From Candidatus Rariloculus versatilis (lineage in GTDB: Bacteria; Pseudomonadota; Gammaproteobacteria; Steroidobacterales; Rariloculaceae), in assembly GCA_028278665.1 (NCBI GenBank), contig JAQAJI010000003.1:1-40480 (forward strand): a stretch of 40,480 bases of DNA, written 5' to 3'. The position numbers and the translations under genes are program-made. Below the pieces are notes generated by a model, which was not told the DNA's origin, ran no database searches, and saw nothing but the letters and a program-made list of their open reading frames with translations. Below, piece by piece: positions 9,250 through 20,059 of this stretch; the stretch's first letter is position 1; every line of letters starts with the position of its first letter.

Positions 9250-9403
9250 CCCCGGTCGCCGCGGATTCTACCCGCGCGCCGGACCGCGGTCAGCACACTC
9301 AGGCCGCGCAGTTGCCAGTTGCAGTGTGGCCGCGCAACGAACCGGCGCGAGTGGAAACGGCCGCTCGGGATCGTGCCGCACGCGGACGTTCCCGAAACAC
9401 TCG

Positions 9404-10969
9404 CTACTGCCGCAACCGCTCCCTGAGCGCGAGACGGTTGATCTTGTTCGTTCGGGTCTTCGGCAGCGAATCCACGAAGTGGACCTCGACCGGACGCTTG
9501 TACTTGACCATAGCCGTGCGGCAATAGTCGAAGAACTCCTCCTTTTCCATCTGCTGACCGCCGTCGAGCACGACGAACGCAACCACGACTTCGCCGAGCC
9601 GCGCGTCCGGTTTGCCGACCGTCGCCGCTTCGCGAATCTTCGGGTGGTTGAACAGCAGCTCGTCGACATCGCGCGGATAGACGTTGAAGCCGCCGACGAG
9701 CACCATGTCCTTCTTGCGGTCGACGAGATACAGGAACTCGCCGTCGACGTAGCCGATGTCCCCGGTATACAGCCAGCTGTCGCGCAATGCCTGTGCGGTC
9801 TCCCCGGGATTGTTGAAGTAGCGCTGCATGAGCTGCGGACCGCGGACGCGAACTTCACCGGCTTCGCCGGCAGGAAGTACCGTGGCGCCCTCGTCGAGGT
9901 CGACGACCTCAATCTCGGTCTCCGGCACCGGATTGCCGACGGACAGGAGCCTGCGCTCGTCGTCGTGGGGGTTCAGGCAGAACGGAGCGCCCTCCGACAT
10001 GCCCCATCCCTCGAGCAACGGGCAACCGGTGCGTTCGAGCCACTCCCGGTGCAGATCCTCCGGACAGGGAGCGCCACCGGACAGGCAGTACTTCAGCGAC
10101 GAAAGGTCCGCACCGTCGAACTTGGCGCTTGCGAGCAACCCCATGTAGATCGGGGCCGGACCGCCGGCGAAGACGGTGACCCGGTGGTCGTGCAAGCCTG
10201 CGACGACCTTGTCTGGCTCGTACTTCGAGATCATGACGAGCGTGCTTCTGGCGAATATGGGAACCCAGGCCGCATAGCCCAGCCCCCAAATGTGGAACAT
10301 CGGCGCGACGTTCAGAAAACGCTCCGCCCCGGGCTCGAGCGGCCAGACCGAGACATGCTGCAGCAGCGACCAGACCAGACCGCGGTGCGAGTGGTCCACG
10401 CCTTTCGGGATTCCGGTCGACCCCCCGGTGAAGATCAGCAGCGCCGGATCGTCGGGGCCCGGCAGTTCGGACGGCGTGCCGTCAAGACCTGCATCGGCAG
10501 TCCATTCGGCGATATCGACGTGGTCCGGCGCCATGCAGACCGGGTCGGCGATTCCGAAGTGCGATGTAATCGTCCGGGCCTTGTCGAGCATTCCGGCATC
10601 GCAGATCACGGCGGCGGGATCGACGCTCGCAAGCGTCTTTTTGAGTTCGGGCGGCGTGAAGAACGGGTTGACCGGCGCTACCTGGGCACCGGCGCTCATG
10701 GCGGCCATGAGCGCGACGTCCATTTCGATCGAGTTCGGCATCATGATGATGACGCGGCCGCCGCTGACGCCGCGTTCCCTGAGCAATTCGTCGAGACCGT
10801 TGACGGCACGGCCGAACTCCGCGTAGGTGATCCGGCGCTCCTCCTGTATGACAGCGGTCACGTCGGGCGAGAGTTCCACGGCCTCGCGCAGCATGTGCAC
10901 CAGGCTCGGGTGTTGCGGCAAATCCGGATCGGTGCGCTTTCTAGCGCCTATGCGGGACGGCGTGCTCAT
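9404..10969 (-). CDS. AMP-binding acyl-CoA synthetase / ligase
   Basis: LLIFTGGSTGIPKGVDHSHRG (A3 motif), LLEGWGMSEGAPF, LYTGDIGYVDGEFLYLVDRKKDMVLVGGFNVYPRDVDE. Start chosen at MSTPSRIG; the track ORF extends further upstream into the Nramp gene. Confidence 0.93.
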   Translation of the reverse strand: MSTPSRIGARKRTDPDLPQHPSLVHMLREAVELSPDVTAVIQEERRITYAEFGRAVNGLDELLRERGVSGGRVIIMMPNSIEMDVALMAAMSAGAQVAPVNPFFTPPELKKTLASVDPAAVICDAGMLDKARTITSHFGIADPVCMAPDHVDIAEWTADAGLDGTPSELPGPDDPALLIFTGGSTGIPKGVDHSHRGLVWSLLQHVSVWPLEPGAERFLNVAPMFHIWGLGYAAWVPIFARSTLVMISKYEPDKVVAGLHDHRVTVFAGGPAPIYMGLLASAKFDGADLSSLKYCLSGGAPCPEDLHREWLERTGCPLLEGWGMSEGAPFCLNPHDDERRLLSVGNPVPETEIEVVDLDEGATVLPAGEAGEVRVRGPQLMQRYFNNPGETAQALRDSWLYTGDIGYVDGEFLYLVDRKKDMVLVGGFNVYPRDVDELLFNHPKIREAATVGKPDARLGEVVVAFVVLDGGQQMEKEEFFDYCRTAMVKYKRPVEVHFVDSLPKTRTNKINRLALRERLRQ

Positions 10970-12252
10970 GCCGATGCGATGAATTCGGAAACGGTCTGCC
11001 AGCCGATCCATGAAAAGAACCCGAGCACGGCAACGAGCGCGACGCTCGTCGCCGGGCGGTTGCGAAACGCCGTCCCCACCCAGCTCGCGCGGCCGTTGAA
11101 GATCAGGAGCACCAACGCGAGCACGGGAAAGAACAACGCACCGGTCACGGTGTAGAGCAACTGAACCTGGCGAAAACTGCTGAAGAGTCCGATCATCGGC
11201 ACGAGCGCGATGAGCACGAGATAGGCGCGGTACGGCGCCGCTCGCGTATCGACCGGGTCGCGCACGGCAGCGTCGTCGGAGCGGCGCAGGAGTCGCCAGC
11301 AGTCCGCGAAAAGGTACGGCACGCTCTGCCAGACGCCGAGCAGGCTGCTGAGCACCGCGCCGACCGTGCCGACCAGGAACAGCCACTTGCCCCATGCGCC
11401 CAGCGACTCCTCGAGCCGGTTCGAAAGATCCACGAGCAGGTCCGCGCCGCCGCCTTGCACCGTGATGGTGCTGCCGACGATGACCATCGCGATACCGAAG
11501 ACCGCCGTCATGAGATAGCCGGTGCCGAGATCGATGCGGCAAACAGGCAGGTCCGACTGCTGCGTGAGCCCCTCCTCACGCAGCCAGTAGCCGTAGCAGA
11601 GCACCGTCAGGGTGCCGCCGACTCCGCCGATCAGCGCAATCGTCCAGGTGAACCCCTCACTGCCGATGTCCGGAATTCGCGGGACGAACAGACCCTGCAG
11701 GACGGCGGCCGTACCGGGCCAGACCGCGATGGCGGTGGCGACCACGGTCACGAACATGACCGCAATACACACCCGCATCACCTTGTCGAAGAGCGCATAA
11801 CCGCCCTTGAGGACCAGGAGTACGCCGGCGACACCCGAGATCATGCCGAAAACGATCTTGCCGGTTTCGGCGTTCGCGAACACCGGGATCGCCGCGTGCA
11901 GGGCGACGCCCGAGGCACTCATCTGGGCCGAACCCACGAAGAACGACCACAGCAGCAGGTACGGCAGAAAAACCCAGATGGCGGCGGAGCCGAGCTTGCC
12001 GACGGCGCCCTCGAGCAGCGTCTCGCCCGTGGCCAGTTGCCAGCGCGCGATCCCTTCGGTGACGACAAACTTCAGAAACGCACCGACGAGCACGGCCCAG
12101 AGCACCGCGGGACCGAGGAGGCTGCCGACGAAACTCCCCGTGGCAAGATCGCCGCCGCCGACGCCCGTGGCGGCGAGCAGCAGGCCGGGCCCGATCATGA
12201 GGATCCATGGCGGGCGTCGCGACGGGCGCGCCTGTGCGTCAGCTCCGGTCAA
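10966..12252 (-). CDS. Nramp family divalent metal ion transporter
   Basis: Multi-TM protein with GPGLLLAATGVGGGDLATGSFVGSLLGPAVLWAVLVGAFLKFVVTEGIARWQLATGETLLEG. Confidence 0.88.
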   Translation of the reverse strand: MTGADAQARPSRRPPWILMIGPGLLLAATGVGGGDLATGSFVGSLLGPAVLWAVLVGAFLKFVVTEGIARWQLATGETLLEGAVGKLGSAAIWVFLPYLLLWSFFVGSAQMSASGVALHAAIPVFANAETGKIVFGMISGVAGVLLVLKGGYALFDKVMRVCIAVMFVTVVATAIAVWPGTAAVLQGLFVPRIPDIGSEGFTWTIALIGGVGGTLTVLCYGYWLREEGLTQQSDLPVCRIDLGTGYLMTAVFGIAMVIVGSTITVQGGGADLLVDLSNRLEESLGAWGKWLFLVGTVGAVLSSLLGVWQSVPYLFADCWRLLRRSDDAAVRDPVDTRAAPYRAYLVLIALVPMIGLFSSFRQVQLLYTVTGALFFPVLALVLLIFNGRASWVGTAFRNRPATSVALVAVLGFFSWIGWQTVSEFIASA

Positions 12253-12392
12253 TCCCCGCTCCCGCCATGTCCGGCCCGATTGCCGGCCGCGAGCTTAGCA
12301 CAGGCTCCAGCGCCCCGAGCGGCCCCGGAATGCAAGCCGAACTCCACGCCGCGCAAGGTACGAGGCGGCGGGCAACGGTGCTGCCGTGCAAA

Positions 12393-13406
12393 TTACCAGC
12401 GGTCGAAATTGGGGCCGAGATCAAGCCCCATCGCCTCGTCGTAGTAACGCAGCGTGGCGCTTCTGGGAGCCGCCGCCGCATCGGTGCGGTCGAGGTCGTC
12501 GGAGTCTATCGCGACATCGCAGGCACCAAGGTTGTCGATAAGTTGTTCCATCGTCCTCGGACCGATGATCGGGGCAGTCACACCAGGCTGCGCGGCGTTC
12601 CAGGCGAGCGCAAGCTGCGACGCAGTGCAGCCCTTGTCGCGCGCGTGTGCGACGTGTGCTTGCACAACGTCCCAGGCGGCCGGCGTCACGGGCCGGCCGA
12701 AGTTGTCCTTGCCGCCCTGCCAGCGGCCCTCGGTGCCGATGTCGTCGCGCGCGTACTTGCCGCTCAGGAGACCGCCGCACAGCGGTCCCCAGGGGAGCAC
12801 CGCCACCCCGAAGCTCTGCGCCGCGGGCAGGACTTCGCGCTCGGCGGTGCGATCGAGCAGGTGATAGCTGCACTGCTCGCTGACGAAGCGGTTGAGTCCG
12901 AACTCCTTCGCCGCCCAGAGCGACTCGACGATCTTCCAGCCCGGAAACATGCTCGTGCCGATGTAACGCACCTTGCCGGAGCGGATCAGGTCGTCGAGCG
13001 CACGCAACGTCTCGTCAATCGGGATGTCCGACTGCGAGCGGTGCAGTTGATAGAGGTCGATCCAGTCCGTGCCGAGGCGCTCGAGCGAAGCCTCGCACGC
13101 CCGGATCAGGTGGCGCCGGCTCAGGCCCCGTGCGTTCGGATCGTCGCGATCCAGCGGGAAAAAAGCTTTCGTCGCCAGAACCGTGCGCTCCCTTCTGCCG
13201 TTGCCGGCGAGCGCCTTGCCGACGATCCGCTCGGTTTCGCCGGCCGAATAGGCGTCAGCCGTGTCGATGAAGTTGATGCCTTCGTCGAGCGCGCGCTCGA
13301 TGATCGGAATCGACTCCGCCTCGCCGGTCTTCCGGCCGAACATCATCGTGCCGAGACAAAGCGGGCTGACCTTGACGCCGGTGCGCCCGAGGTTGCGGTA
13401 TTGCAA
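12393..13406 (-). CDS. aldo/keto reductase (probable TTG start at 13406; ATG at 13538 is an alternative)
   Basis: LQYRNLGRTGVKVSPLCLGTMMFG, FIDTADAYSAGETERIVGKAL, WIDLYQLHRSQSDIPIDETLRALDDLIRSGKVRYIGTSMFPGWKI: classic AKR motifs starting immediately after the TTG. Confidence 0.9.
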   Translation of the reverse strand: MQYRNLGRTGVKVSPLCLGTMMFGRKTGEAESIPIIERALDEGINFIDTADAYSAGETERIVGKALAGNGRRERTVLATKAFFPLDRDDPNARGLSRRHLIRACEASLERLGTDWIDLYQLHRSQSDIPIDETLRALDDLIRSGKVRYIGTSMFPGWKIVESLWAAKEFGLNRFVSEQCSYHLLDRTAEREVLPAAQSFGVAVLPWGPLCGGLLSGKYARDDIGTEGRWQGGKDNFGRPVTPAAWDVVQAHVAHARDKGCTASQLALAWNAAQPGVTAPIIGPRTMEQLIDNLGACDVAIDSDDLDRTDAAAAPRSATLRYYDEAMGLDLGPNFDRW

Positions 13407-13512
13407 TGTGTCCTTCCTTCGGTCCTGTCGTGTCGCTGTATGGATCCCCCGAACCTGCCTCCAATATGAGTCGGTCGGCTGCCGTGTCAAGTAGACGACG
13501 TTCGTGCAGCGC

Positions 13513-13541
13513 TTGACATGTGAAAAACATGATTTCATGCT
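13513..13541 (+). promoter_or_regulatory. candidate promoter/operator of toxin-antitoxin pair
   Basis: TTGACA - 17 nt - CATGCT directly upstream of ATG 13548; three CATG palindromes (ttgaCATGtgaaaaaCATGatttCATGct). Confidence 0.45.
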
Positions 13542-13547
13542 GAGCTA

Positions 13548-13784
13548 ATGACAACGATGCTTCAAATTCGCAACGTGCCGGATAGCTTGCACCGGCGCCT
13601 GAAGGCTCGCGCAGCGTTGGAAGGTATTTCGATGTCTCTTTTTATCCTTCGAGAAATCGAGCGGGCCCTGTCGCGACCGAGCCGCAGGGAACTGATCGAG
13701 GCTGTTCAGGGTCAACCTGAAGTCGAACTTGATCTCTCGCCCGCGCAGATCCTTCACGAGGAACGCAGCGCGAGAGGTCGGTAG
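13548..13784 (+). CDS. antitoxin, FitA/VapB-like ribbon-helix-helix
   Basis: MLQIRNVPDSLHRRLKARAALEGISMSLFILREIERAL, a FitA-like RHH N-terminus; immediately followed by PIN gene. Confidence 0.88.
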   Translation: MTTMLQIRNVPDSLHRRLKARAALEGISMSLFILREIERALSRPSRRELIEAVQGQPEVELDLSPAQILHEERSARGR

Positions 13785-14174
13785 ATGGTTCTCGATGCGT
13801 CCTGCGCGATCGAGTTCCTGTTGAACACGGTACCCGGTAGCAGGATCGCGGAGCGACTGGCCGACGATCACGAGGCGGTATGCGTACCGCACCTCATCGA
13901 TATCGAAATCGTTCAGGTCTTGCGCCGCTACTTGCTTCGCGGCGGGTTGAGTTCGGATCGCGCCACGTTGGCCCTGTCGCACTGGCGGGATCTGGATGTT
14001 GAACGCTATCCGCATGAGCCCTTTCTTGAGCAGGTCTGGGCACTGCGCGCTAACGTCAGCGCCTACGACGCAGTCTACGTGGCGCTTGCGCAGGCACTGT
14101 CGACGGTGCTTGTGACCGGCGATCGGCGATTGGCACGCGTGCCGGGGCTCGAAACCCGCATCGAACTGATTTAG
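13785..14174 (+). CDS. PIN-domain toxin, VapC/FitB family
   Basis: MVLDASCAIEFLL, IDIEIVQVLRR, SAYDAVYVALAQAL, LVTGDRRLARVPGL: PIN acidic residues in order. Confidence 0.93.
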   Translation: MVLDASCAIEFLLNTVPGSRIAERLADDHEAVCVPHLIDIEIVQVLRRYLLRGGLSSDRATLALSHWRDLDVERYPHEPFLEQVWALRANVSAYDAVYVALAQALSTVLVTGDRRLARVPGLETRIELI

Positions 14175-14230
14175 AACTGTTCCGGATCCATCCATGGTGA
14201 GCCCTGTCGGCTGAAGCGATTGAAGCCAAG

Positions 14231-17113
14231 ATGAAGATCATCCGCTATCTGGCAGCCGCGCTCGCCGCCCTGGCGGCGCTGCTCGTATTGGCCGTCATGC
14301 TCGTGGTCTGGCTCTTCGATCCGAACGATTACAAGGACTTGGTGACGCAATGGGCCGAAGAACAGACGGGCCGCACTTTCACCATCGACGATTCGCTCGA
14401 ACTGGAGATCTTTCCATGGCTTGCGGTCGAGACCGGAGGCATTACGCTCGGCAATGCCGAGGGCTTCGGTGAGGCGCCGTTCGCAAGCGTCGAACGGGTT
14501 GCCGCAGGTGTCAGGCTGATCCCGCTGCTGAGCCGGAAACTCGACATCGGCACGGTTACCCTCGAAGGTGTCGAACTCAATCTTGCCGTGGACGGCGACT
14601 CCCGGAACAACTGGGAAGACCTGCTCCGCCGTCTGGACGTGGCGGGCACCGGCTCCGCGGCCGTCACCGCCCCAGACCGTCCCGCCGGCCCGACCGCCGA
14701 ACCCGCCGACGAGCCCCTCGAGAGCCTCGACATCGAAGGCATCCGCGTGCGCGACGGGCTCGTCTACTGGCGCGAGAACGTCGACGAGTTGCGTTACCTC
14801 GTGCGCGAGCTGACATTCGACACGGGTTCGATCGGCCTGGACAGGACCACCGACATTGAACTCGGCTTCGAAATTCTCGACATTGAGTCACAACTTGCGC
14901 TCGGCATCGAATCGGAAGCAACGGTGACGCTGTTAGAAACGTTGGCAGCCCGCGACATGACTTTCGACTTCACGCTCATCGATGGGCTTGGCGACGAGCG
15001 GGCGCGCGGCCGTGGAAGCGTCGAACTTGCCGAAGCCGGCCGCGACAGCCCGATCACCCTCGGCACCACCCTATTGAGCGCCCGGTTGACGGACGCGCCG
15101 CTCGGCAGCGGCACGCTCGATGTCGATGCGACCTGGCAGACGGCCGAACTCGTTCCGGAGGCGCAGGCACTTCGCATCGAAGGGCTCGAGACGAACATCG
15201 CAGGCGTGGAAGCGCGCTGGCAGCTCAGCGGCAGTTCGATGTTCGACACGCCTCGTCTGGCGGGCACGGTGGAGGTCGCCCCGGCGCCGCTCGCTGCGGC
15301 GCTCGAACTGCTCGCGGTCGCACTGCCGGACGGTGTCGATGCCGACTCGCTCGGGCGATTCGAGGGCCGGGCTGACTTCGTGTCGAGCCTCGAGTCGCGG
15401 CAGATCGAACTGGACAACGTCAACGCCAATCTGCTCGGGTTCACGGCCACGGGACAGGCGCGCCTGGACGGTGCCGAGCAGCTCAGCGCGGAGCTTGCCA
15501 TCGGCGCATTCGATACGACTGAGAGTCTGCGCACACTTCTCGCGGCCATGCTGCCTGAAACGATCGACGCAGCGGCGTTCGAGCGCCTGGCGTACACGGG
15601 CGGCCTCGACTGGAACCGGGCGGCGGGCTCGCTGACGCTAAGGGACTTCGAAGCCGAACTCCTTGGCGCTGCGGCGACCGGAGAGCTTGAAATCGCGTCC
15701 GAACCGCAAGGCTCAGCCGTGCGCGGCAGTGTCAGCACGTCGCGTTTCGCACCCGGCGCCTTTGCAAGCGCATTCGCCGCGCTGCTGCCGGAGAACATCG
15801 GCGCGGACGAACTCGGGACGCTCGCGGTCGACGCCGTGTTCAGCTACGACCCGCTGTCCGATTCCGCGATCGTCGATACGGTCTCGCTCGAGGTTTTCGG
15901 ACTGCGCGGCAACGGCCGGGTGACGGCCACACGGCTGTCGCAATCGGCGATACTCGAAGGTCAGGCCAGGCTCGACCCGTTCGCCCCCCGCGAACTGCTG
16001 CGCCGCTTCGACCAACCCGTACCACAGACCTCCGATCCGACAGCGCTGCAGTCCGCAAACGTCGCGGCCCGCTTCGAGATCGACGCGACAGGAGGACAGT
16101 TCGACGGCATCGATCTGCTGCTCGATGAAAGCCGTATCGAAGGAAGCATCGTCGTCAACGACTTTCGCAACCCGGCCTACCGGTTCACCCTCGCCGCCGA
16201 CCGCATCGATGTCGACCGCTACGTGCCGCCTCGCGCGGGCGAAGCCGCCGACGACGAACGCGTTGCAGGCGATATCAGGCTTTCGTCGCGTGCCCTCAAT
16301 GTGCTCGACATCGACGGCCGCGTAGAGGTCGGCGACCTGACGCTCGCAGGATTGAGTTTTCAGAACGTCGCGATGCCGATCGTTCTCGGCGAGGGACGCG
16401 CCGAACTCACGCCCGCACGCACGGATCTGTACGGCGGCACGTTCGAGGGCGGCTTGAGCATCGACTCGACCGGCGAGCTGCCGAGTCTCGCGGTAAGCGG
16501 TCAGGCCATCGGCCTGGACCTCGCGCCGCTCATTGCCGCGCGCGCCGGCGAATCGAAGGTGAGCGGCACGGGCAGTTTCGACCTTTCATTGAAGGGAAGC
16601 GGAGAAACCGTCAAGGAGAACCTGCTGAGCGCCGAGGGGAACGTGAGCTTCGCACTGCGCGACGGCACGCTCGAGGGCTTAAACCTCGGCCGTTCGATCT
16701 GCGCGGCGTTCAACGCCATCGATGGGCTTGCGCCGCCCGACGATTCCGTTCGGGACCGGACGAACTACGAACTCATCCAGGGGGCGGCCACGGTCAGCGA
16801 AGGCATCGCCCACAGCGACGAGCTGCTCGTGCGAACCGCGTTCATGGACATCAGGGGCTCCGGGCGGCTCGGGCTTGTGGGCGGCCAGCTCAACTACGAC
16901 TTCGAATCCGAACTCACCGGCCCGATCGCGATTCGCGGCTGCGAGCCGATGGACGACATGATCGGCGGCTCGATCCCGTGGACCCTGAGAGGCACGCTCA
17001 GCGACGCCGAAATCCGTCCGGACTTCGAGGAATACCTGCGCCAACGCATCGAGGACGAAGCCGCCGACCGCCTGCGGGAACGCCTTGAGGACGAACTGCG
17101 GGACCTGTTGTAA
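14231..17113 (+). CDS. AsmA family protein
   Basis: 960 aa; N-terminal TM then [52 protein letters not shown]-terminal [41 protein letters not shown]. Confidence 0.93.
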   Translation: MKIIRYLAAALAALAALLVLAVMLVVWLFDPNDYKDLVTQWAEEQTGRTFTIDDSLELEIFPWLAVETGGITLGNAEGFGEAPFASVERVAAGVRLIPLLSRKLDIGTVTLEGVELNLAVDGDSRNNWEDLLRRLDVAGTGSAAVTAPDRPAGPTAEPADEPLESLDIEGIRVRDGLVYWRENVDELRYLVRELTFDTGSIGLDRTTDIELGFEILDIESQLALGIESEATVTLLETLAARDMTFDFTLIDGLGDERARGRGSVELAEAGRDSPITLGTTLLSARLTDAPLGSGTLDVDATWQTAELVPEAQALRIEGLETNIAGVEARWQLSGSSMFDTPRLAGTVEVAPAPLAAALELLAVALPDGVDADSLGRFEGRADFVSSLESRQIELDNVNANLLGFTATGQARLDGAEQLSAELAIGAFDTTESLRTLLAAMLPETIDAAAFERLAYTGGLDWNRAAGSLTLRDFEAELLGAAATGELEIASEPQGSAVRGSVSTSRFAPGAFASAFAALLPENIGADELGTLAVDAVFSYDPLSDSAIVDTVSLEVFGLRGNGRVTATRLSQSAILEGQARLDPFAPRELLRRFDQPVPQTSDPTALQSANVAARFEIDATGGQFDGIDLLLDESRIEGSIVVNDFRNPAYRFTLAADRIDVDRYVPPRAGEAADDERVAGDIRLSSRALNVLDIDGRVEVGDLTLAGLSFQNVAMPIVLGEGRAELTPARTDLYGGTFEGGLSIDSTGELPSLAVSGQAIGLDLAPLIAARAGESKVSGTGSFDLSLKGSGETVKENLLSAEGNVSFALRDGTLEGLNLGRSICAAFNAIDGLAPPDDSVRDRTNYELIQGAATVSEGIAHSDELLVRTAFMDIRGSGRLGLVGGQLNYDFESELTGPIAIRGCEPMDDMIGGSIPWTLRGTLSDAEIRPDFEEYLRQRIEDEAADRLRERLEDELRDLL

Positions 17114-17217
17114 GCTGCGCCCGGCATCGCGCACCATGCCGCCCGCGAGACATCCGGGCGGAAGGCTGTAACATTTGCCGCCCCTTGCCCGCAATCTGCC
17201 CGGAAAAGACAGCACTG

Positions 17218-18150
17218 ATGGAGTCCAGCGACATCGTTTCGATCGAGAGCGTCTCGAAGACCTACGACACGGGTTTCAAGGCGCTCAGGAACGTGACGCT
17301 CGGCATTCGCCGCGGCGAGATTTTCGCGTTGCTCGGACCGAACGGCGCCGGCAAGACGACGCTGATCAGCATTGTCTGCGGACTCGTCAACGCGACCGAA
17401 GGCAAGGTGACCGTCAACGGGCACGACATCGTCAAGGACTACCGCGCCGCGCGTTCGCTCATCGGTCTCGTGCCGCAGGAACTGACGACCGACTCGTTCG
17501 AATCGGTCTTGGGCACGGTGAGGTTCAGCCGCGGCCTGTTCGGCAAGGGCCCGAATCCGGCCCATCTGGAACGCGTACTCAGGGACGTTTGGCTCTGGGA
17601 CAGAAAAGACGACGAGATCCGCACGCATTCAGGCGGCATGAAGCGGCGTCTCCTGATCGCCAAGGCGCTGTCGCACGAACCGCAGATCCTGTTTCTCGAC
17701 GAGCCGACGGCCGGCGTTGACGTCGAACTGCGCAAGGACATGTGGGGCACGGTGCGCGAGCTGCGCGACTCGGGCGTCACGACCATCCTCACGACTCACT
17801 ACATCGATGAAGCCGAGGAACTCGCCGACCGGATCGGCGTGATCAACAACGGCGAACTCATTCTCGTGGAGGAAAAGACCCGGCTCATGCGCATGCTCGG
17901 CAAAAAGCAAATGACGATCGAGCTGCATGAGCCGCTGAGCGAACTGCCCGAACGGCTCGGGGGCTTCGGCCTCGAACTCGTCAATGGCGGCTCGGAACTC
18001 GTCTTCACCTACGACACACAGGCCGATCGCACGGGCATTACCGCATTGCTCGACGAACTCAACGACGCGAACATCGGCTTCAGGGATCTGCACACGACGC
18101 AGAGCTCCCTCGAAGAGATCTTCGTCAATCTCGTGAAGCGGCCCACATGA
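17218..18150 (+). CDS. ABC transporter ATP-binding protein (ABC-2 type)
   Basis: Walker [10 protein letters not shown], signature (T)HSGGMKRR, Walker [13 protein letters not shown]. Confidence 0.95.
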   Translation: MESSDIVSIESVSKTYDTGFKALRNVTLGIRRGEIFALLGPNGAGKTTLISIVCGLVNATEGKVTVNGHDIVKDYRAARSLIGLVPQELTTDSFESVLGTVRFSRGLFGKGPNPAHLERVLRDVWLWDRKDDEIRTHSGGMKRRLLIAKALSHEPQILFLDEPTAGVDVELRKDMWGTVRELRDSGVTTILTTHYIDEAEELADRIGVINNGELILVEEKTRLMRMLGKKQMTIELHEPLSELPERLGGFGLELVNGGSELVFTYDTQADRTGITALLDELNDANIGFRDLHTTQSSLEEIFVNLVKRPT

Positions 18151-18908
18151 ACTTCCACGGCGTCAAGGCGATCTACCTGTTCGAGATGGCGCGCACCTGG
18201 CGCACGCTGCTGCAGAGCGTGCTGGCCCCGGTCATCTCGACATCGCTGTACTTCGTCGTGTTCGGCGCAGCGATCGGCTCGCGCATCACCGAAGTCGACG
18301 GCGTGAGCTACGGCGCCTTCATCGTGCCGGGACTCATCATGCTGTCGCTGCTCATGCAAAGCGTGATGAACGCGTCGTTCGGCATCTACTTCCCGCGGTT
18401 CATCGGCACGATCTACGAGATCCTGTCCGCACCGGTGTCCTATTTCGAGATCGTGCTCGGCTACGTCGGCGCCGCCGCGACGAAGTCGGCGCTGCTCGGC
18501 CTCATCATTCTCGCCACGGCCAGCCTGATCGTGCCGATCGAGATCGCGCACCCGATCTGGATGTTGTTCTTCCTCGTGCTCACGGCCGTGACGTTCAGCC
18601 TGCTCGGCTTCATTCTCGGCATCTGGGCGGACAGCTTCGAGCGCCTGCAGATCGTGCCGATGCTGATCATCACGCCGCTGACCTTCCTCGGCGGGAGCTT
18701 CTACTCGATCGACATGCTGCCGCCCGTCTGGCAGACGGTGACGCTGTTCAACCCGATCGTCTACCTGATCAGCGGTTTCCGCTGGAGCTTCTACGAAAAC
18801 GCCGATGTCAGCCTGGGCATCAGCGTCACGATGACCCTCGCGTTTCTGATCCTCTGCCTGATGATCGTGCGAAGCATTTTCCGGAAAGGTTATCGACTGA
18901 GGCCGTGA
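18147..18908 (+). CDS. ABC-2 type transporter permease (YadH-like)
   Basis: Overlaps ATP-binding gene by 4 nt; six hydrophobic segments, [50 protein letters not shown]. Confidence 0.93.
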   Translation: MNFHGVKAIYLFEMARTWRTLLQSVLAPVISTSLYFVVFGAAIGSRITEVDGVSYGAFIVPGLIMLSLLMQSVMNASFGIYFPRFIGTIYEILSAPVSYFEIVLGYVGAAATKSALLGLIILATASLIVPIEIAHPIWMLFFLVLTAVTFSLLGFILGIWADSFERLQIVPMLIITPLTFLGGSFYSIDMLPPVWQTVTLFNPIVYLISGFRWSFYENADVSLGISVTMTLAFLILCLMIVRSIFRKGYRLRP

Positions 18909-18956
18909 GCGCAGCAGCGACGCGCCGGCGCGCGACCCGACCGCGGCCGTCTGCCA

Positions 18957-19748
18957 TCACCAGGTGTTGCGAAGCTCGCGCAGCTTCAGGAACACCGTTC
19001 GCGTGTCGGGATCGTCAGGCAGGTCGGGAAACTCCTCGCGCAGTCGCGCGATGACCGTCGGGCTTTGCAGGCGGAAGAAGGTATTGATTTCCTTCTCCAT
19101 GGCGAGCGTCGAGACGAGCGCCTCGTTCGGATCCTGACAGGCCACCTGCTCGAGCAATTCCCGCGCGGCGCCGTTGTCGGGTTCGCGGGCCAGCGTGAAA
19201 CCGAGGTTGTTTGCGATGTAGTCGTGCCCCGGGTAGACCAGCACGTCGTCGGGAAGACTTGCGAACTGGTTGGCGAAAGTGTCGTAGAGCTCCGCGGGAT
19301 GTCCGCCGTTATGACAGTTGCCTGCGCCGGCGTTGAAGAGCGTATCCCCGCAGAAAAGCGCCGGGGTCGCCGAATGGGACAGCACACAGACGTGGCTCAT
19401 CGTGTGCCCGGGTGTGTCGAGCGCTTCGAGCTCGACGGTCTTGCCGATCCTGATCGCGTCGCCGGCAGCGAGCCCGCGATCGATGCCCGGTATCGCCCCG
19501 CGTGCATTGGCGTGAGCCAAAAGCCGGGCACCGGTCGCTGCGATCATCGCGCGGTTGCCGCCCGTGTGATCGCCGTGTTCGTGGGTATTGAGGATCTGCG
19601 TGATCTCCCACCCCCGGTCCCTCGCGACGGCGAGGCACTTGCGGTGGTCGAGCGGGTCGACGGCGAGCGCCTCGCCCGTCTCCTCACAGGCGATCAGGTA
19701 GTTGAAATTGCGGTACGCGTTGGCCGTCCAGATCTGCTCGACCAGCAT
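18957..19748 (-). CDS. gloB: hydroxyacylglutathione hydrolase (glyoxalase II)
   Basis: NTHEHGDHTGGN, LDTPGHTMSHVC, FCGDTLFNAGAGNC, VYPGHDYIANNLGFTLAREPDN. Confidence 0.9.
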   Translation of the reverse strand: MLVEQIWTANAYRNFNYLIACEETGEALAVDPLDHRKCLAVARDRGWEITQILNTHEHGDHTGGNRAMIAATGARLLAHANARGAIPGIDRGLAAGDAIRIGKTVELEALDTPGHTMSHVCVLSHSATPALFCGDTLFNAGAGNCHNGGHPAELYDTFANQFASLPDDVLVYPGHDYIANNLGFTLAREPDNGAARELLEQVACQDPNEALVSTLAMEKEINTFFRLQSPTVIARLREEFPDLPDDPDTRTVFLKLRELRNTW

Positions 19749-20059
19749 GATCCATGTTCTCCACCATTGTGTTGCGGGCCGGACATTAGCAATTCCTCGG
19801 GCGACGCGCGAGCGTCGTCGGCAACCCGGCGCAAGCCGGCGCGCAAAATGCGGCCGGCTCTTCGCCGCGGGCCGCCGCAACACGTGTTCATTTGTTGCGC
19901 TGCCGCCGCATTTGCAACGCTGACTGGCTCTTGCAAATCAGCGCTCTGAAGCACTGGCACATGCGCAAGGGAAGCTGCCTGCATCGCCGCGAATGTTCCT
20001 GGTGTACACTCACGGACCGGTCCGACAACCCGATCAAGAAGCGTTGCAAGGGGGTCCCC

